Positions 11,667-23,490 of a stretch of 64,000 bases of DNA are shown one piece after another. Location: the NCBI GenBank assembly GCA_023512835.1, contig CM042085.1, positions 4,745,989 to 4,809,988 of the forward strand, written 5' to 3'. How positions within the stretch are numbered: the first letter of the stretch is position 1; the number at the start of each line of letters is the position of its first letter. The stretch comes from Taxillus chinensis (taxonomy: Eukaryota > Streptophyta > Magnoliopsida > Santalales > Loranthaceae). Both the position numbers and the translations under genes were made by a program. The notes beneath the pieces were generated by a model, which worked only from the letters and a program-made list of their open reading frames with translations, had not been told where the DNA came from and did no database searches.

Positions 11667-14600
11667 TCATTTTTGAAAGATATAAAGCTCCTGGCTAGCA
11701 ATGGAGTACTGACCAATGTAATTCCCCGGCTCCATAATAAACTGCTCCTGGAATGTTCCCATACGCTTACTAGAAAGGTCGATTGAGAGATCATTGAAGT
11801 GTGGCATCCCCTCCACTTGCACGCCATCCCCACATATAAGGAACTGATTACCAACTATAAAGGATCCCAACACACGAATTGCAATTCCATCCTGACCATA
11901 AGCGCGGCACTGAAGTTTCTCTACAACATGAACAAGCCTATCAGGAGGCCAGTCACCAGCTAATGTCCCCCGAATGCCTGATAGAGACAAGAAGATATCA
12001 TGTTCCCCAACAGATTGCTTCCCGGAAAAACTGTACATAAAAGCAAGTTCATTTTCAGATACGAGAAGCTTGTGCTAAAAGTTAAGAACAGCACTCTTTA
12101 CTGAGGGGGAGTTCGATCAGGAATTCCCAATGGTTTTGTCCAACTGGGGCATGGGAGTATTTATTATTACTTTGGTCAAACTAACAAAATTAAATACTAT
12201 ACATTTTAAAAATTATAAGAAACAACTGTGATCACTTAATTGTGTACCTGAAAGTTGAGGATTCTCTGTACAGGTTCTTTGCATGTTGCCACAGTTCATC
12301 AGATCCATCAAAAAGTAGGTAATAGTGGATCGTCAGCATCTGACAGGAAACAGAAACACAAGTGCTTAGCTTTGTTCATTTTACCTTGGGCTTAGGCTTA
12401 AGTCCTTGGGGTTTCTAGAAGGCGGTGTTAAGTTCACTTTGAATATCATTTTTCAATTGAAAACAAAGACATAGTTCTCTCTCGAGGATAAACACGACAG
12501 TGAAAATTCATCATGTGTAAGAAAACCAATACTTGTAGTTAAGAAAAGTAGAACTAGTTCAACTGTTTCAACTTATTTTCAGTTGGGCACAGGAAAATCT
12601 ACATAGCCATGGCATATTTCGTATGCAGCAAATCATGGGTAAGCATAGGTACTTACATCTGCCAGATCCTTCATCCTCTTGATTGGGTCAAAAACACCCC
12701 GAACAAATGCTGCCAAGTCAACTCCAGTATTCTCATACTTGGTAATAAATAGGTGTGAAAGAAGCTGCAGTGACAACTAAATTATTAGTTTTAAAGCCAT
12801 TTAATGTGTTAAGGTTTAAATAACAGTTGAGAAAAGCTACATGAGAAGTTGTTCAGGTGCTAAAAATTTATAAAACTAAGTTATCTTGTTCATTTCATAT
12901 GATAAAAGGTCAAGCCTAGTGCACAAGGCTCTCCTGTGTCGAGGTATATGTCAGCAAGCCTTACACTAGAAAATATTTTCTGGAGAGGATGCTCCTGCTC
13001 AAGGGTGAAGCACTTGCCATCACACCACGTGCAACCTCGTGTGTGTTCATTTTATATGATATGGAATAAAAAGTATACAATTCTACTTTCCAATAAGTAC
13101 ATGTCAACTAAGGTACCAATCACATTCACGACCACAGTAAAATTTTAAAATGACTGCAGACTTACATAGGTGCTTAAATTAAAGAAACCAGAAGATATGA
13201 TCCTTGATATGCAAACTTTCCTTACTAGAGAAGGTTTACAGAGAAAATCTATCAGCCAAAACCTAAACATCTGAGCTAATTTTCACGTCAACTTTTTACA
13301 CAAAATCTTGCAGCATCTACCTCTTGCTCACCTGCTCTGCTGATGGCCTTTCATCTGCATTCTTTTTCAGGCATGCATCAATAAAAGAGCGAAATTCAGG
13401 TGAAAACATGTGCTTTGGCAGTGAAGGTGATGGGTCTTCCAAGATCTGCCATAATAATTCAGGACGTGCTTGCACTCAAACAATGATATGGCAAGCGGAA
13501 AACAGTGAAGAAGAAAGAGTAAATAGCAGTTCATAAGTGTTTTTTTTTTTTTGATGAAAAGGCCAACTTAAGGAACTGCCTTGGCAACAATTTACATTGA
13601 ATGGGCCTGGCAAAAAAATTCATAAATCAATAAGTCAAAATTGACCAGAGTTGATGTGCATGTCTTGATTCCCAAAACTGATAATATTATTAGATTTGTA
13701 CAATGATGCTTCAGTTGAAATTATCTGAAAATAAACTTTTAGGCAACATATTTTTCCAAGAAAAAAGAAGGGCGAATCAATGATAATATGCTTCAAATAG
13801 AAGTTTAAATTGTTTTGAACTTAAACAATTCTACTTCCTTTTTTATTTCTGAGGACACCCTACATTCCTTGGTTCATAATATTCGAGTCCAGGAAAGATT
13901 GTAATAGAATATAGTGCAAAAAATGAAAATAAGGTTTAATTGAGTTGCAGGATTAAAACACATTAACATAAATGTCAAAAAACCTGCAACATCAGATTAA
14001 CAGGTCCTTCATTAGCCGTGTATGGGAATTCTCCAGTAGAACATTCCAAGAGTGCAAGGCCAAGGCTCCAAATATCAGCTGGATACGAATAGATCTCATT
14101 CCGAATTCTCTCAGGGGACATATATGTAACAGTTCCGACGAATGTAGCACACTGGCACACAAAATGCAACAGATTCATCAGAAATTATAGGGCGTGTTTG
14201 GTTGCCTGTACAGAATCCGGTCAACAAATCCTATTTGGTATACTTATTTTTTGAATAAAATGTTATACGATTTGAATAAAGTAGTTGTTTTAAAAAAAAT
14301 TATTATTTTTTTATGTTTTTAAATCTAAATTTAATTTTTGTGTGAGACTCAATTTATTTTTTTTCCTTTTTTTCTTTTTTTCACTACTTTATTACCTAAA
14401 CTCACTATTTTTTTTCAATTTTTGTGGAACCTGATTTTAAAAAAACTCTTTTTAGAACACATTCTCTCATATTAAACAGAGTTTACTTTTTAAATTCAGA
14501 ATTCAAATTTCAATGCCAATAAAGTAAAAAGTCATAAAACCAAAACACAAAATCTACCAAGTACCCCCATAGTAACTGATAAGTTGTTGCAATTCATGGT

Positions 14601-16874
14601 ATTAATAAGATCAGAAAGCACCAAAGGTCCAACACACAAATCACTAACCACTGCCATCGAATTCTCCAAGCCAGCACTTATACCAAAATCCGTTATCTTC
14701 GCCTCCCCTTTGAGATTCACCAGCAAATTTGCTGGTTTAATGTCTCTGTGAACCAGATGTCGAACACCATGCAAGTAATTTAGTCCCTTGAATAACCAAA
14801 TGAAAGATGTAAGCCCAAATGAAAGATGAGACAGCATGTTTTCATTTGAAATCAGACTAATTTCACAGAAACTATACACTTACATGCAAGAGTTCTTTAA
14901 CCATAGATGAAAGGACTGCTTCTGGTATGCACTTTTGAATTCTGATGATATCTGCCAAGGACCCACCATCCATGTACTCCAAAGATATGCTTATTTGTCC
15001 AGAGTCAGGGGAATAAAATGCCCCGTGGAATTCCACTAGGCCCTTATAACATGGTGCTTCACAAAGCATTCGTATCTCGGTAAGAAGCTGTTGTCTTCTT
15101 TCCTAGCAATTAGCATAAGCACGAATAGAAATTTAACCCTTTAGAAAAATAAACCATTAGTGTTTTTTTGGTACGAAGGTGGATGGAATGGAATGTGATT
15201 AAGATTGTAGATGGAATTGGTACAGGATAAACATTAAATTATTTCATTAGTGTGATAAGCATCCATAGGCATGGATAAGGACTGAAATTTCATTTACTTC
15301 AAATGACCAAATAACCTAAAAAACAATAATAATGAAAATACAAAAAAAATCTTCTCCCATTTTGGCTTCAACTCCTACAGCAAACCAGAACACATTGCAA
15401 CATTTTGGGTCTGATTTTATTGTGTGGACCACCAGAGGTTAACTACCTGAAATCAGGAATTGAAGTTACCATAGAAGAGCTTTGCAGTCTTGTTGTTTGC
15501 TAACATTCACAAACCCACTGAATGGACAACTCCAGCAATTCCAATCATCTATATCCATTACTAGGTTCTAAATGAATCTATGCTATCATTCTCGAGCCAT
15601 AGTATGTTTTGTTACAATCTAAATACATTTGTCTAACATTAGTGGATTCATTGACTATTGTTGTCCCGAAGCAATCACAAAGAAATGGCAATCACATATT
15701 AGACTAGCAGCTAGTTGTTTGATAGATGTATGTGTCTAACTTATTAATTTTTTTATTTTTGTAAGTGGAATTTTTGCAATCAATGCCTTGGGTTTGTCAA
15801 AACATGGATGGGAGTCAACTCATCCTATGGGGGTGGAAGGGCTAGAAAATTTTGGGTTTTAGTGGGAATGAGAATGAGATGGGAAATGTAGTTTTCCAAT
15901 ACCAAACATGCTATATGCTTATGAAACACCCACATGAGTGGCTTCACTGTAATGTAATCATGTTTATAGTTGCTTTCTTTTTTCTCTAGGAATTAATATG
16001 CATAACTAAAATCTAAGCTTTTAGGAGAAAATAAAAAAGTATGGACTCACAAAAATTCCATCAATATATCATCACATGAATAGCAATTAATATAATGCAA
16101 CTGAGTTATACTTTCATTCCACCTAGCAATTCGATAAATGAAGATACAAGCTTTTAGAAAATAAAATTAAAAATTTAAACTTAACAATTCAATCAATAGC
16201 ATCACATGAATAGCAATAAATACAACTTAATCAGGTTGGGGTTTTATCCCTCCTATGGATTCGCATGCACAAATGAAAAGTTAAGGATTTTTTTTCTTCA
16301 AGACCGATCAATTCTATGATAAATCAAAGATTTAAACGAACTCATTATAGTAGCATAGATAAGAACCAAGACGCACAAACCTTTTCAAAAATGTTAATCT
16401 TCTTTAATGCAAGAATTCTATGAGTGGGTATGTGGATGGCTCTCTGAACAACACTGCTAGCACCACTACCAATGGCTCCAAAACTCCTCATCTCATGGGA
16501 GGCACAACGGTACGCCCTTTCTCCGCAGTCCGATTCATGACCCACCATCGGACAAGACGTGCATTTCTGCAACCCAAGCTCGTTTATGTTGTACACCCCA
16601 TATGATCTGCTCAATAAATTTACAGCGTCACCACCGCCATCGCCACTGCCACTGCCACCACCATCCCAGAGCTTCGAGACACGCACACACAGACAGACAC
16701 ACAGAATTAATGTTATATGATTATGTCAGCAAGACAAGCTCTCGGAGAAATTGAGAAATGTGAAGTTACCATATAAGAATCTGAAGGGTCCAAGGAGGAT
16801 GATCCAGATGAGAAGCCCTTTTCGGCATCAAACAATGGCGTGAGCTTCTTCCTCAATTCCTCCAATCCGGACAT
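11667..16874 (-). CDS. MKK3: Mitogen-activated protein kinase kinase 3 (MKK3)
   Basis: Nine coding exons in transcript order: 16770-16874, 16381-16671, 14884-15102, 14649-14786, 13984-14151, 13332-13445, 12657-12764, 12248-12339 and 11667-12030. They join into 1,599 nt (532 residues). The kinase domain has a glycine loop [13 protein letters not shown] from residue 100, ATP lysine K125, catalytic HRDIKPAN at 218-225 and DFG at 238-240. The plant MKK activation motif S-x5-T is S248/T254. The C-terminal region, about 374-525, is the NTF2-like domain that marks MKK3 among plant MAPKKs ([26 protein letters not shown]). MKK3 acts in jasmonate, ABA, wounding and dormancy signalling upstream of MPK6 and group C/D MPKs. 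Residues 37-51 form a Gly/Ser/Asp-rich insertion compared with the Arabidopsis protein as I recall it. A SINE-like element lies in the sixth intron, and a sequence starting GGGCGTGTTTGGTTGCC near 14190 in the fourth looks like another MITE. Confidence 0.97.
12905..13035. mobile_element. SINE-like or related dispersed repeat in an MKK3 intron
   Basis: The stretch contains AAGCCTAGTGCACAAGGCTC followed by GAAGCACTTGCCATCACACC. On the minus strand the latter reads GGTGTGATGGCAAGTGCTTC, which resembles an A box region. The GTGCACAAGGCTC motif is a common dispersed sequence in plant introns and intergenic DNA. Its ends are not clear, so the borders are approximate. Confidence 0.35.
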
Positions 16875-17012
16875 GACCGCAAATTTGAAATTTTCAACGG
16901 AAAAATCAGGCAACGGACAAAACAACCTTATTCTAGACGGATCTCATCTGCTAACGCCAGTGTCACACCAGAAGTGTCACTGTCGCCGGACATACGACGG
17001 CGAACGTAGAGA

Positions 17013-17016
<4 letters not shown>

Positions 17017-17048
<32 letters not shown>
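17017..17048. repeat. (GA)16 microsatellite upstream of MKK3
   Basis: A perfect GA tract of 32 bases lies about 143 bases upstream of the MKK3 ATG. On the transcribed strand it is a (TC)n stretch. Such tracts in plant leaders are common and can bind BPC/GAGA-binding proteins; any role here is inferred. Confidence 0.8.
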
Positions 17049-17052
<4 letters not shown>

Positions 17053-17918
17053 ACGGGAGACGGGGCAGTTGGTTAGTTGAGGAGGAGGCGGCGGCAGCGG
17101 CGGTGGCGGGAGTGGTCGGCTGATGGCGGATACGGCGACGGGGCTTGAAATGTGGAGGGCGGGTGGGTTTGGGAACCCGCCCCGAAAGCTGGCGGATTAA
17201 GTGACGAAACGCCGCCGTTCCGTTTTAGCGAGAGAGTTGAAAAACGCCAAAACGAAAAGGCTTGATGAAAAATCCGACAAGGGTCGCCTTCATCTTCGGA
17301 TATGTGCCCGGCACAAATTTAAGTAAATATTCAAAATAAAGTCAAGCATTACAGTGTTCTTTAATTTAATATAAAGGTAGAGTGCAAAATCGCGTGGTTC
17401 ATGCGAATCTGACCGAAGTGGATCAGATAAAATATAATTTATTTTAATTACGGGCCTAAATGTATCGGTTTATTTATGATCAGTTCATGCGAATCAAATT
17501 CGTGCAGACGCAGACTAATTTGCAGATCGATTTTTTTAATTTTTTAAAATAAATTTTTTAAAATTATTATATATTTTACTTAGTAGAGCCTAAATCAAAT
17601 AATTTTAAAATTAAAATTTAGAAATATAAACTATTAAATATAATTATTAAATTAAAATTTTAAATTATTTTAAACAAAATTAACTTATAATAAGATTTTA
17701 AATAAATAAATAAATGTGGACGCGGACCGGCTCGGACCAAAAAAAATGTGATCCATTAAAAGTGCGGACCTAAATGGACTAGCTCGTTTAGGCCCGCTCC
17801 GTCATAGACCGGACCGGTCTGTTTTATACCCCTAGAGGAAGATAGTAAAAGCGTGAAAATATTTAAATAAAGACAAAGAATTTACATACACATATACAGA
17901 CTTTTGATACATTAAAAA

Positions 17919-18330
17919 CATGAGATTACTTACTCTAATGAGAATTTTGATCTAGATGGTCAAATATTATAACTAATAGTTTAAATTAGATTTTTATTTA
18001 ATTGTAGCTCTACTACAGTTAATTTATTATAGTTAAATGAAATTTTAATTTATACCATTGAATTTTAATTTAACGGTCCAAATTAATGATTCTCATGATA
18101 AAAATTTAATCTCATGTACTCTATGTAACACGACTCTCTATATATAAGGTGTATGTTTTGTTACAGTGAAAACGTGAGATTAGTTTATTATTGTGAGAAT
18201 TTTAATTTGAATCGTTAAATGTTACAATTAACAGTTTAAATTAAATTTTTATTTAACTGTAATTTTATTACAGTTAAATTAAAATATTTAATATGAATAA
18301 TTAAATTTTAAGTTGAAATTAAAAATTTTC
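17919..18330. repeat. Inverted-repeat element followed by a second partial copy
   Basis: The unit at 17919-18117 starts CATGAGATTACTTACTC and ends with AAAAATTTAATCTCATG, so it has imperfect inverted ends. A second related half-unit lies at about 18173-18330 (ACGTGAGATTAGTTTATTAT, then TACAATTAACAGTTTAAATT). This is the structure of a small foldback or MITE element present as a local pair. Confidence 0.5.
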
Positions 18331-18363
18331 AGAAATAATTTTATATCACCTATAAAACATGGC

Positions 18364-18388
18364 TATATATATATATATATATATATAT
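18364..18388. repeat. (AT)n microsatellite
   Basis: Perfect alternating AT tract of about 25 bases, just downstream of the candidate small ORF on the minus strand. Confidence 0.85.
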
Positions 18389-18408
18389 TCACGCATTCAC
18401 ACTCCTAT

Positions 18409-18639
18409 TCATTCCGAGGGGTACATAAAGTATGAGATAACGGGAGAGAGCCCTGCTAAAGCGGCAACAACAACGATCCAAAGAAAGATACCCAACAGAT
18501 CAGGGCCATCGTACGCCCGACCAGCCAGATATCCTTTTAATATTTTATAATAAATGTCGGGTTGGTTTCCCCGAAATTTGGTCGGCCTCGAAAATTGATT
18601 TGGCCAGCCTGGGGTTTCTTTTTCTTTTCTTTTTTTCAT
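18409..18639 (-). CDS. Candidate small single-pass membrane protein (unrecognised)
   Basis: A 76-codon frame lies in a GC-richer island inside AT-rich DNA. The N-terminal half is basic and polar (MKKRKEKETPGWPNQFSRP). The C-terminal half has one hydrophobic stretch of about 25 residues starting LLGIFLWIVVVAALAG and ends FMYPSE. The layout resembles a real small membrane protein more than a chance frame. However, I do not recognise a family, there is no strong start context, and the first codons fall in a homopurine run. It could be an exon of a larger gene, a relic, or chance. Confidence 0.3.
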   Translation of the reverse strand: MKKRKEKETPGWPNQFSRPTKFRGNQPDIYYKILKGYLAGRAYDGPDLLGIFLWIVVVAALAGLSPVISYFMYPSE

Positions 18640-20699
18640 TTACAATCAATGCAAAACAAAAAAAAAAACAAATTCAGCATGCACATCATACATGTACCCT
18701 GTAAAAAAAAGTATTTGATATAATTATATATTTTTTCATTTTTTCTCCCCCATTAACCCTTTGCTTAGTAACAGTCTAACGGATAGAAGATAGGTAGAAG
18801 AATTTGAGGTGAAAAAATAGTGGAAAGAAAATAGGTAGAAAAAAAAAAGATTGGACAAAATTATTGTTTGGTTGGGGTGAAAAATATGTGTAAAAAATAG
18901 TATTTTTAATTTTTATTGAAAAATAAACAAATTTTTAAAAATCATCATATTAAAAAAATACTAATTTAACATTATGAAATATGTATTGAAAGCTGTGTTA
19001 ATGGGCAAAATGGAAAAATATTGTTACTGTATACTTTTTATCTATTTTCATGGCACTTAGCTAAGGAAAATAATACACGGACTTCGAGAGTATTTTTCCA
19101 TCTTCACTATCGTTTTCTGTCTCTACTACCAAGTAAGGGAAAAACATAATTTCATAGCTTTTCTATAACATTTAAAATTTTTTGTATTTGCCAAACATAG
19201 GGTAAATAATAAACAAATATTTTTCTACATTTTTTCACTCCTTTTTTATTTCTACCAAACAACTCTTATAAAAAAAATCTACCTTTTTATTTCCATCCCT
19301 ACTTGTTCTACCTTTTTTCACATAAAAATTTTCCAGCCCTTTTTATACCCTACCAAACAAAGGGGTTAAGTTATATCAACAGCCATTTGTATTAGTGAGA
19401 ATCCTGTTTTTTTAAAATTATCTTATGCAACCCTATTAGCTTTTGGGTGATATTTTTGAACTTAGATTATTAGCAGCATGGCCGTTATTAAAATCATATA
19501 AAAAAATTTATAAATTTTTTTAGTGTAAGTTTTTATAAATTTAAAGGCTTTCTATTAACAGTCTCATTTTAAATTAATTATTCAATTCATCAAAAAAATA
19601 AAAATTATTATTGTTTTAACAATAACAAAAAATTATATTTGTCTTTGCCAACAAAATTCACGGTCAGAATATATTTGGCTCAGCCTCGTGATAAACATAG
19701 ATAATTGACACTTATAAGAACTCTCACCTAAGGTGACGAAAATTTTCAATAATTAGAAGACAATTGCAAGACTTAAAAACTAAAGAGAAATAGACTTTTA
19801 TACCGTTTACTCTGAATATATTTATTCAAGGCAATAGAGAAAGAGAGATAAATATATGAATAGAAGAAACCGAACAAAGTAAAAACAAAAAAGACAAATG
19901 CACCAATAAAAACCCAACAAAAACAGAGAAAAGAAAGATAAGTGTACAAATAGAAAAAAACTGAGCAAAAATAGAAAAAGGAAAACAAATGTACAAATAG
20001 AAGAAATAGGACAAAAATGAACTTAACATCTATAATGTAGAATCTAGCTTTAAAAGTTGGAAAAATAGTCGTAACAATTAATAACTAGCAAAGAGAGGTT
20101 TCCATTGACACAACACTTATATATATATATATATAAAGCATAAATTATCAATAAATTTGCGTTATATCAACATATATTTTTGAAAACTGAATACTATATA
20201 TTTTAAAATATAAATAACCACACAAACCATTACTTTGTTTGAATGAAGTTGCTAAATAGGAGCCTAGCTACCATCTCTCGTTAAGTCGTTGTCCATTCAC
20301 TTGTGAGTGGTATGTTGTCCTTAAAACGTAATACGTAATATATTTTCTTTAGTGGGTAATAAAAATGAAAAATAGTTAATCTATTGTTTTCAATTATTAA
20401 TTTATTTGACTTCTCCATACTAAATTAAATAGTCTTTTTTAACAATTGGATTTTACTGCACAGCATCATAATTTGTAATACCTGATTTTAATTTATTTGT
20501 GTACATAAAATCATCGAATTATGCAATAATTATTTGACTGGAAAATAAGGATAAGCATGAAGCGAGAGCTTGCGTTATTAACTTTTTATTCCGCGCATGA
20601 TTGCCACGAGGCGGAACTCTAAACCGCCGGTGTCGGTGCATATGTTCCACCGAGCCGAGTGTTCTACAAACTGGCATACGTAGCAGAATCTGTCCTAGT
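18640..20699. other. AT-rich intergenic DNA with one TIR element
   Basis: Contains the element at 18753-19369 and little else. Short minus-strand frames around 19770-20030 are low-complexity Phe/Leu/Ser stretches from A-rich DNA and are not genes. Confidence 0.5.
18753..19369. mobile_element. MITE-like element with TTAACCC...TTTG ends
   Basis: The left end reads TTAACCCTTTGCTTAG and the right end CAAACAAAGGGGTTAA, so the termini are inverted repeats in a TTAA context. The interior is AT-rich, with GGTAGAA/TTCTACC motifs repeated on opposite strands near the two ends. No transposase is present. Similar right ends recur near 36030 (AAGCATAGGGTTAA) and 36290 (CAAACAAATTAAGGGTAAG), suggesting a small family. 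Confidence 0.55.
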
Positions 20700-21381
20700 T
20701 TTTTATTATATTTATTGATATATATATTTGATTATAATAAATAAAATATATATAAAAATAAAAAATAAAAAATATAATTAAAAAAATAAAGATAGGAATA
20801 AAAATAAAAAATTACTCTTAATCTTTTAAATACTTTTTTATTATATTTATTGATATATGTATTTAATTATAATAAATAAATAAATAATAAAAAATTATAA
20901 TTAAAAAAATAAAGATAGGAATAAAAAATAATATATGAAAGATGAATAAAATATATTAAATAATGTACTATTTATTTTCTAAAATAAAAATTATTAACTG
21001 GTGTGAATGCTTTAAGAGCATCCATATAAGCTTCTTTAATAATATATTTAAAAATTTAAAGAAAGTTTTAAATTTTGAATAAAAAATATCCTTTAAATTC
21101 TAAAAATTAAAAATAGATATTAGAAATAAATTTTTATTTTTGGATGATCACTATTTATCCTTCAAATATTTTTTATTATATTTTTTGATATATATATATA
21201 TATGTTTATTGATTGTAATAAATAAAAAAAAGTAAATATATAATTTAAAATAATAATTTTAAAAATAATAATAATAATAATAAATGAAATGTGAGGATAA
21301 ATAAAATTTATTAAATAATATATTATTTATTTATTAAAATAAAAATAAAAAATATGCAACTAGCTAGCTAGTGTGATGCTC
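20700..21381. repeat. Adjacent copies of an AT-rich MITE-like family
   Basis: Two partial units at about 20700-20830 and 20830-21012 share the series TATTTATTGATATAT, AATTAAAAAAATAAAGATAGG and a right end CTGGTGTGAATGCTT. A fuller unit spans 21016-21381: it starts GAGCATCCATATAAGC after TAA and ends GTGTGATGCTC before TGA. GAGCATC/GATGCTC ends with a TAA/TGA context suggest a PIF/Harbinger-derived MITE. Related copies lie at 22116-22435 and 23108-23490. Confidence 0.5.
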
Positions 21382-21489
21382 TGAGCACGGCTATATATTT
21401 TTTTATTAAAATACACATAATTTTAATATTATTCTTTAATTTAATTTATTTTTATTTAAATATTGAGTTCATTTTGTTGTATCGGAACA

Positions 21490-21997
21490 GGTCCGGATCT
21501 GTGGCGGAGGAGGTGAAGGAAAAGATGGCCAAGATCCAATCAATACAGCAAAGAAATGTCAAAAATCAGACACCGTCCAAAAAATACAAGGATAACTATT
21601 AATAAATCCAATGAAACCTTAATCTAAACGAACTTTACATAGAATTGGTGCAGACCGAACATTCCAGGAGCTCGTGCACGCTGGCCGCCGGCGAGTCGGC
21701 GTTGGCAGACAGGAGGGGCTTAGGAGGAGGAGGAAGCCTCGGGTGCTGATGGATCTCTTCCTCGCACACGCCATTTACCGACGACGACGGGCATCGGATC
21801 CTATCCTCCTCAAGTCTCTCCGCAATCGAATCAACGCCGACATCGTGTCTGTCCTCAACAAGGCCAAGACCATCCGAACCAAGCTCGAGGAAATGGACCA
21901 GCCCAACGCTGCCTGCGGCGGCCTCTCCGGGAGGCGGGAGATGGGAAATGGGATAGAGCGGCGGAGAGGAAATAGAAAGATTATATGCGAAGAATAA
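21490..21997 (+). pseudogene. Broken Qa-SNARE (SYP11x/KNOLLE-like) fragment
   Basis: The frame ending at 21997 contains ILLKSLRNRINADIVSVLNK followed by AKTIRTKLEEMDQPNAA and LSG. This matches the Hc helix region of plant SYP1 syntaxins, in particular the KNOLLE/SYP112 type. Upstream at about 21497-21560, in a different context, VAEEVKEKMAKIQ resembles the preceding helix. The linking DNA contains stops, there is no N-terminus, and the SNARE motif and membrane anchor are absent. After LSG the frame becomes basic noise and stops. It is a gene fragment, not a working syntaxin. It is GC-rich inside AT-rich repeats, suggesting capture or a decayed copy. Confidence 0.6.
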
Positions 21998-22115
21998 ATA
22001 ATAAATTTTTATTTATGTAAATAATCCAATAAAAATATATTAAAATATATATTTAATATTTTATTTTTATTTTATAAAAAATAAACAATGTTTTGAAGTT
22101 ACTCAAAGTTACTCG

Positions 22116-22435
22116 ATGTATTTGGTATAATCAAATTTTTCTTATAATTTAAGAATAAAAATATAAATTTATCAAAAACTTATTTATATTAGATTTACTA
22201 AAATATGATATAAAAATAAAAAATAAATAATAAATTTCTATATTTAGTGATTTACTATTCATCCTTAAAATATTTTTTGTAAATTTTTAATATATATATA
22301 ATTGTAATATTTTTATTAGTGATAATAGATGAAAGGATGAGAAAGAAAATAATATAGATATAAATAGGAAATGAGATGTTTAAAGTTTTTAAAAAATAAA
22401 TAAATTATATAATTTGCTCCTAGAATAAGGATAAA
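22116..22435 (+). repeat. Long direct repeat, copy 1
   Basis: Shares with 23108-23490 the blocks TAATCAAATTTTTCTTATAA, AAATTTCTATA, a TTCAT/CCTTAAA block, and the GTAATA...ATGAAA block, in the same order and orientation. AT-rich, non-coding. Confidence 0.65.
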
Positions 22436-23107
22436 AATGCCATGATCTTACTTTTTTCCTTATAAAGCTTTGATTTAATTTTTAAAAATCATATCAATAA
22501 CCTTGCACAATTTTTTTCCCCGATTAATAAAGCATTAATTGATTGACCAGTCTAAGTTTTAATGTAAAATAAAGCTTACTGAAAAAGCTATCACATTCAC
22601 CGATGACGGCTAAAATGTGTTAATGGTGCTACTCACGACCACTCTCAATTGTTTGGAAGTCTTTAACTATTGTACGTCAATTTGTTACTATATATATCAC
22701 AATCGCAGTTGAATTATAATATATATTTAATTTAGTACAACATACTTTTAGTGATAATTAACTATTATTGAAGTTGTGGTCTTTTATAAATATATATTAT
22801 TTAGAATTTTCTATTACCAGCTGCAATTCATAAGACACCGACTAATCCACGTATAGACGCTAAAAGTTACCCTTATTGAAGTGTTTCTCATTTTTAATAA
22901 CATTTTGCTATTAGTTAAAGTTACATTTAACTTACAATAATATCGTTTCAAATTGAGGGTAAGGTTGTGAGCAGTTTATAATTTTAGAATAGAATTGGAA
23001 TGAGAACTGATGCGTTGCCACAGTTAAAGTTAAAATTTTATTTAAATTTAAATATATTTTTTCTATAGTTTTTCATATAGTTAATATATTATAGCACACA
23101 CAATAAG

Positions 23108-23490
23108 TTTGGTGTAATCAAATTTTTCTTATAATTTAAGAAAAAATATATAAAATTTTAAAAAAATTATTTATATCATATTCCCTAAAATAGGATATAT
23201 ATGAATAGAAAATAAATAGTAAATTTCTATAGTTGGGGATTCATTATATATCCTTAAATGTTTTTCTATAATTTTTTATTATATATTATTATACTTGTAA
23301 ACTTTTGATTTGTTGTAATAAATGAAAAGGAAAGAAAAAAATGAATCAATGAATAAATATAGATAGAAATGGAATATGATCTATGTTTAATGTTTTGGAA
23401 AAATAAATAAATTTTAATGAATATATATACGATTTATTGTAAATAAAAATAAAAATAAAAATAACAAACAAAATATAAATGCTCTTGCAA
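23108..23490 (+). repeat. Long direct repeat, copy 2
   Basis: Second copy of the 22116-22435 sequence, with the same block order. It ends near AAATGCTCTTGC, resembling the GATGCTC right end at 21375-21381, so it belongs to the same MITE-like family. Confidence 0.6.

Larger units (their letters stand above)
16875..18408. other. MKK3 promoter side and repeat-rich DNA
   Basis: About 16875-17290 is GC-rich and includes the (GA)16 tract, so it is the likely MKK3 promoter and 5' leader. From 17290 the DNA becomes AT-rich. A segment at about 17400-17830 has GC-richer ends: it begins TTCATGCGAATCTGACCG and ends GACCGGTCTGTTTTATACCC, and looks like a non-autonomous element. No gene is visible. Confidence 0.5.

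Noticed and set aside
19773..20029. Hydrophobic minus-strand frames
   Set aside because: Poly-Phe/Leu/Ser translations of an A-rich repeat, not membrane proteins.
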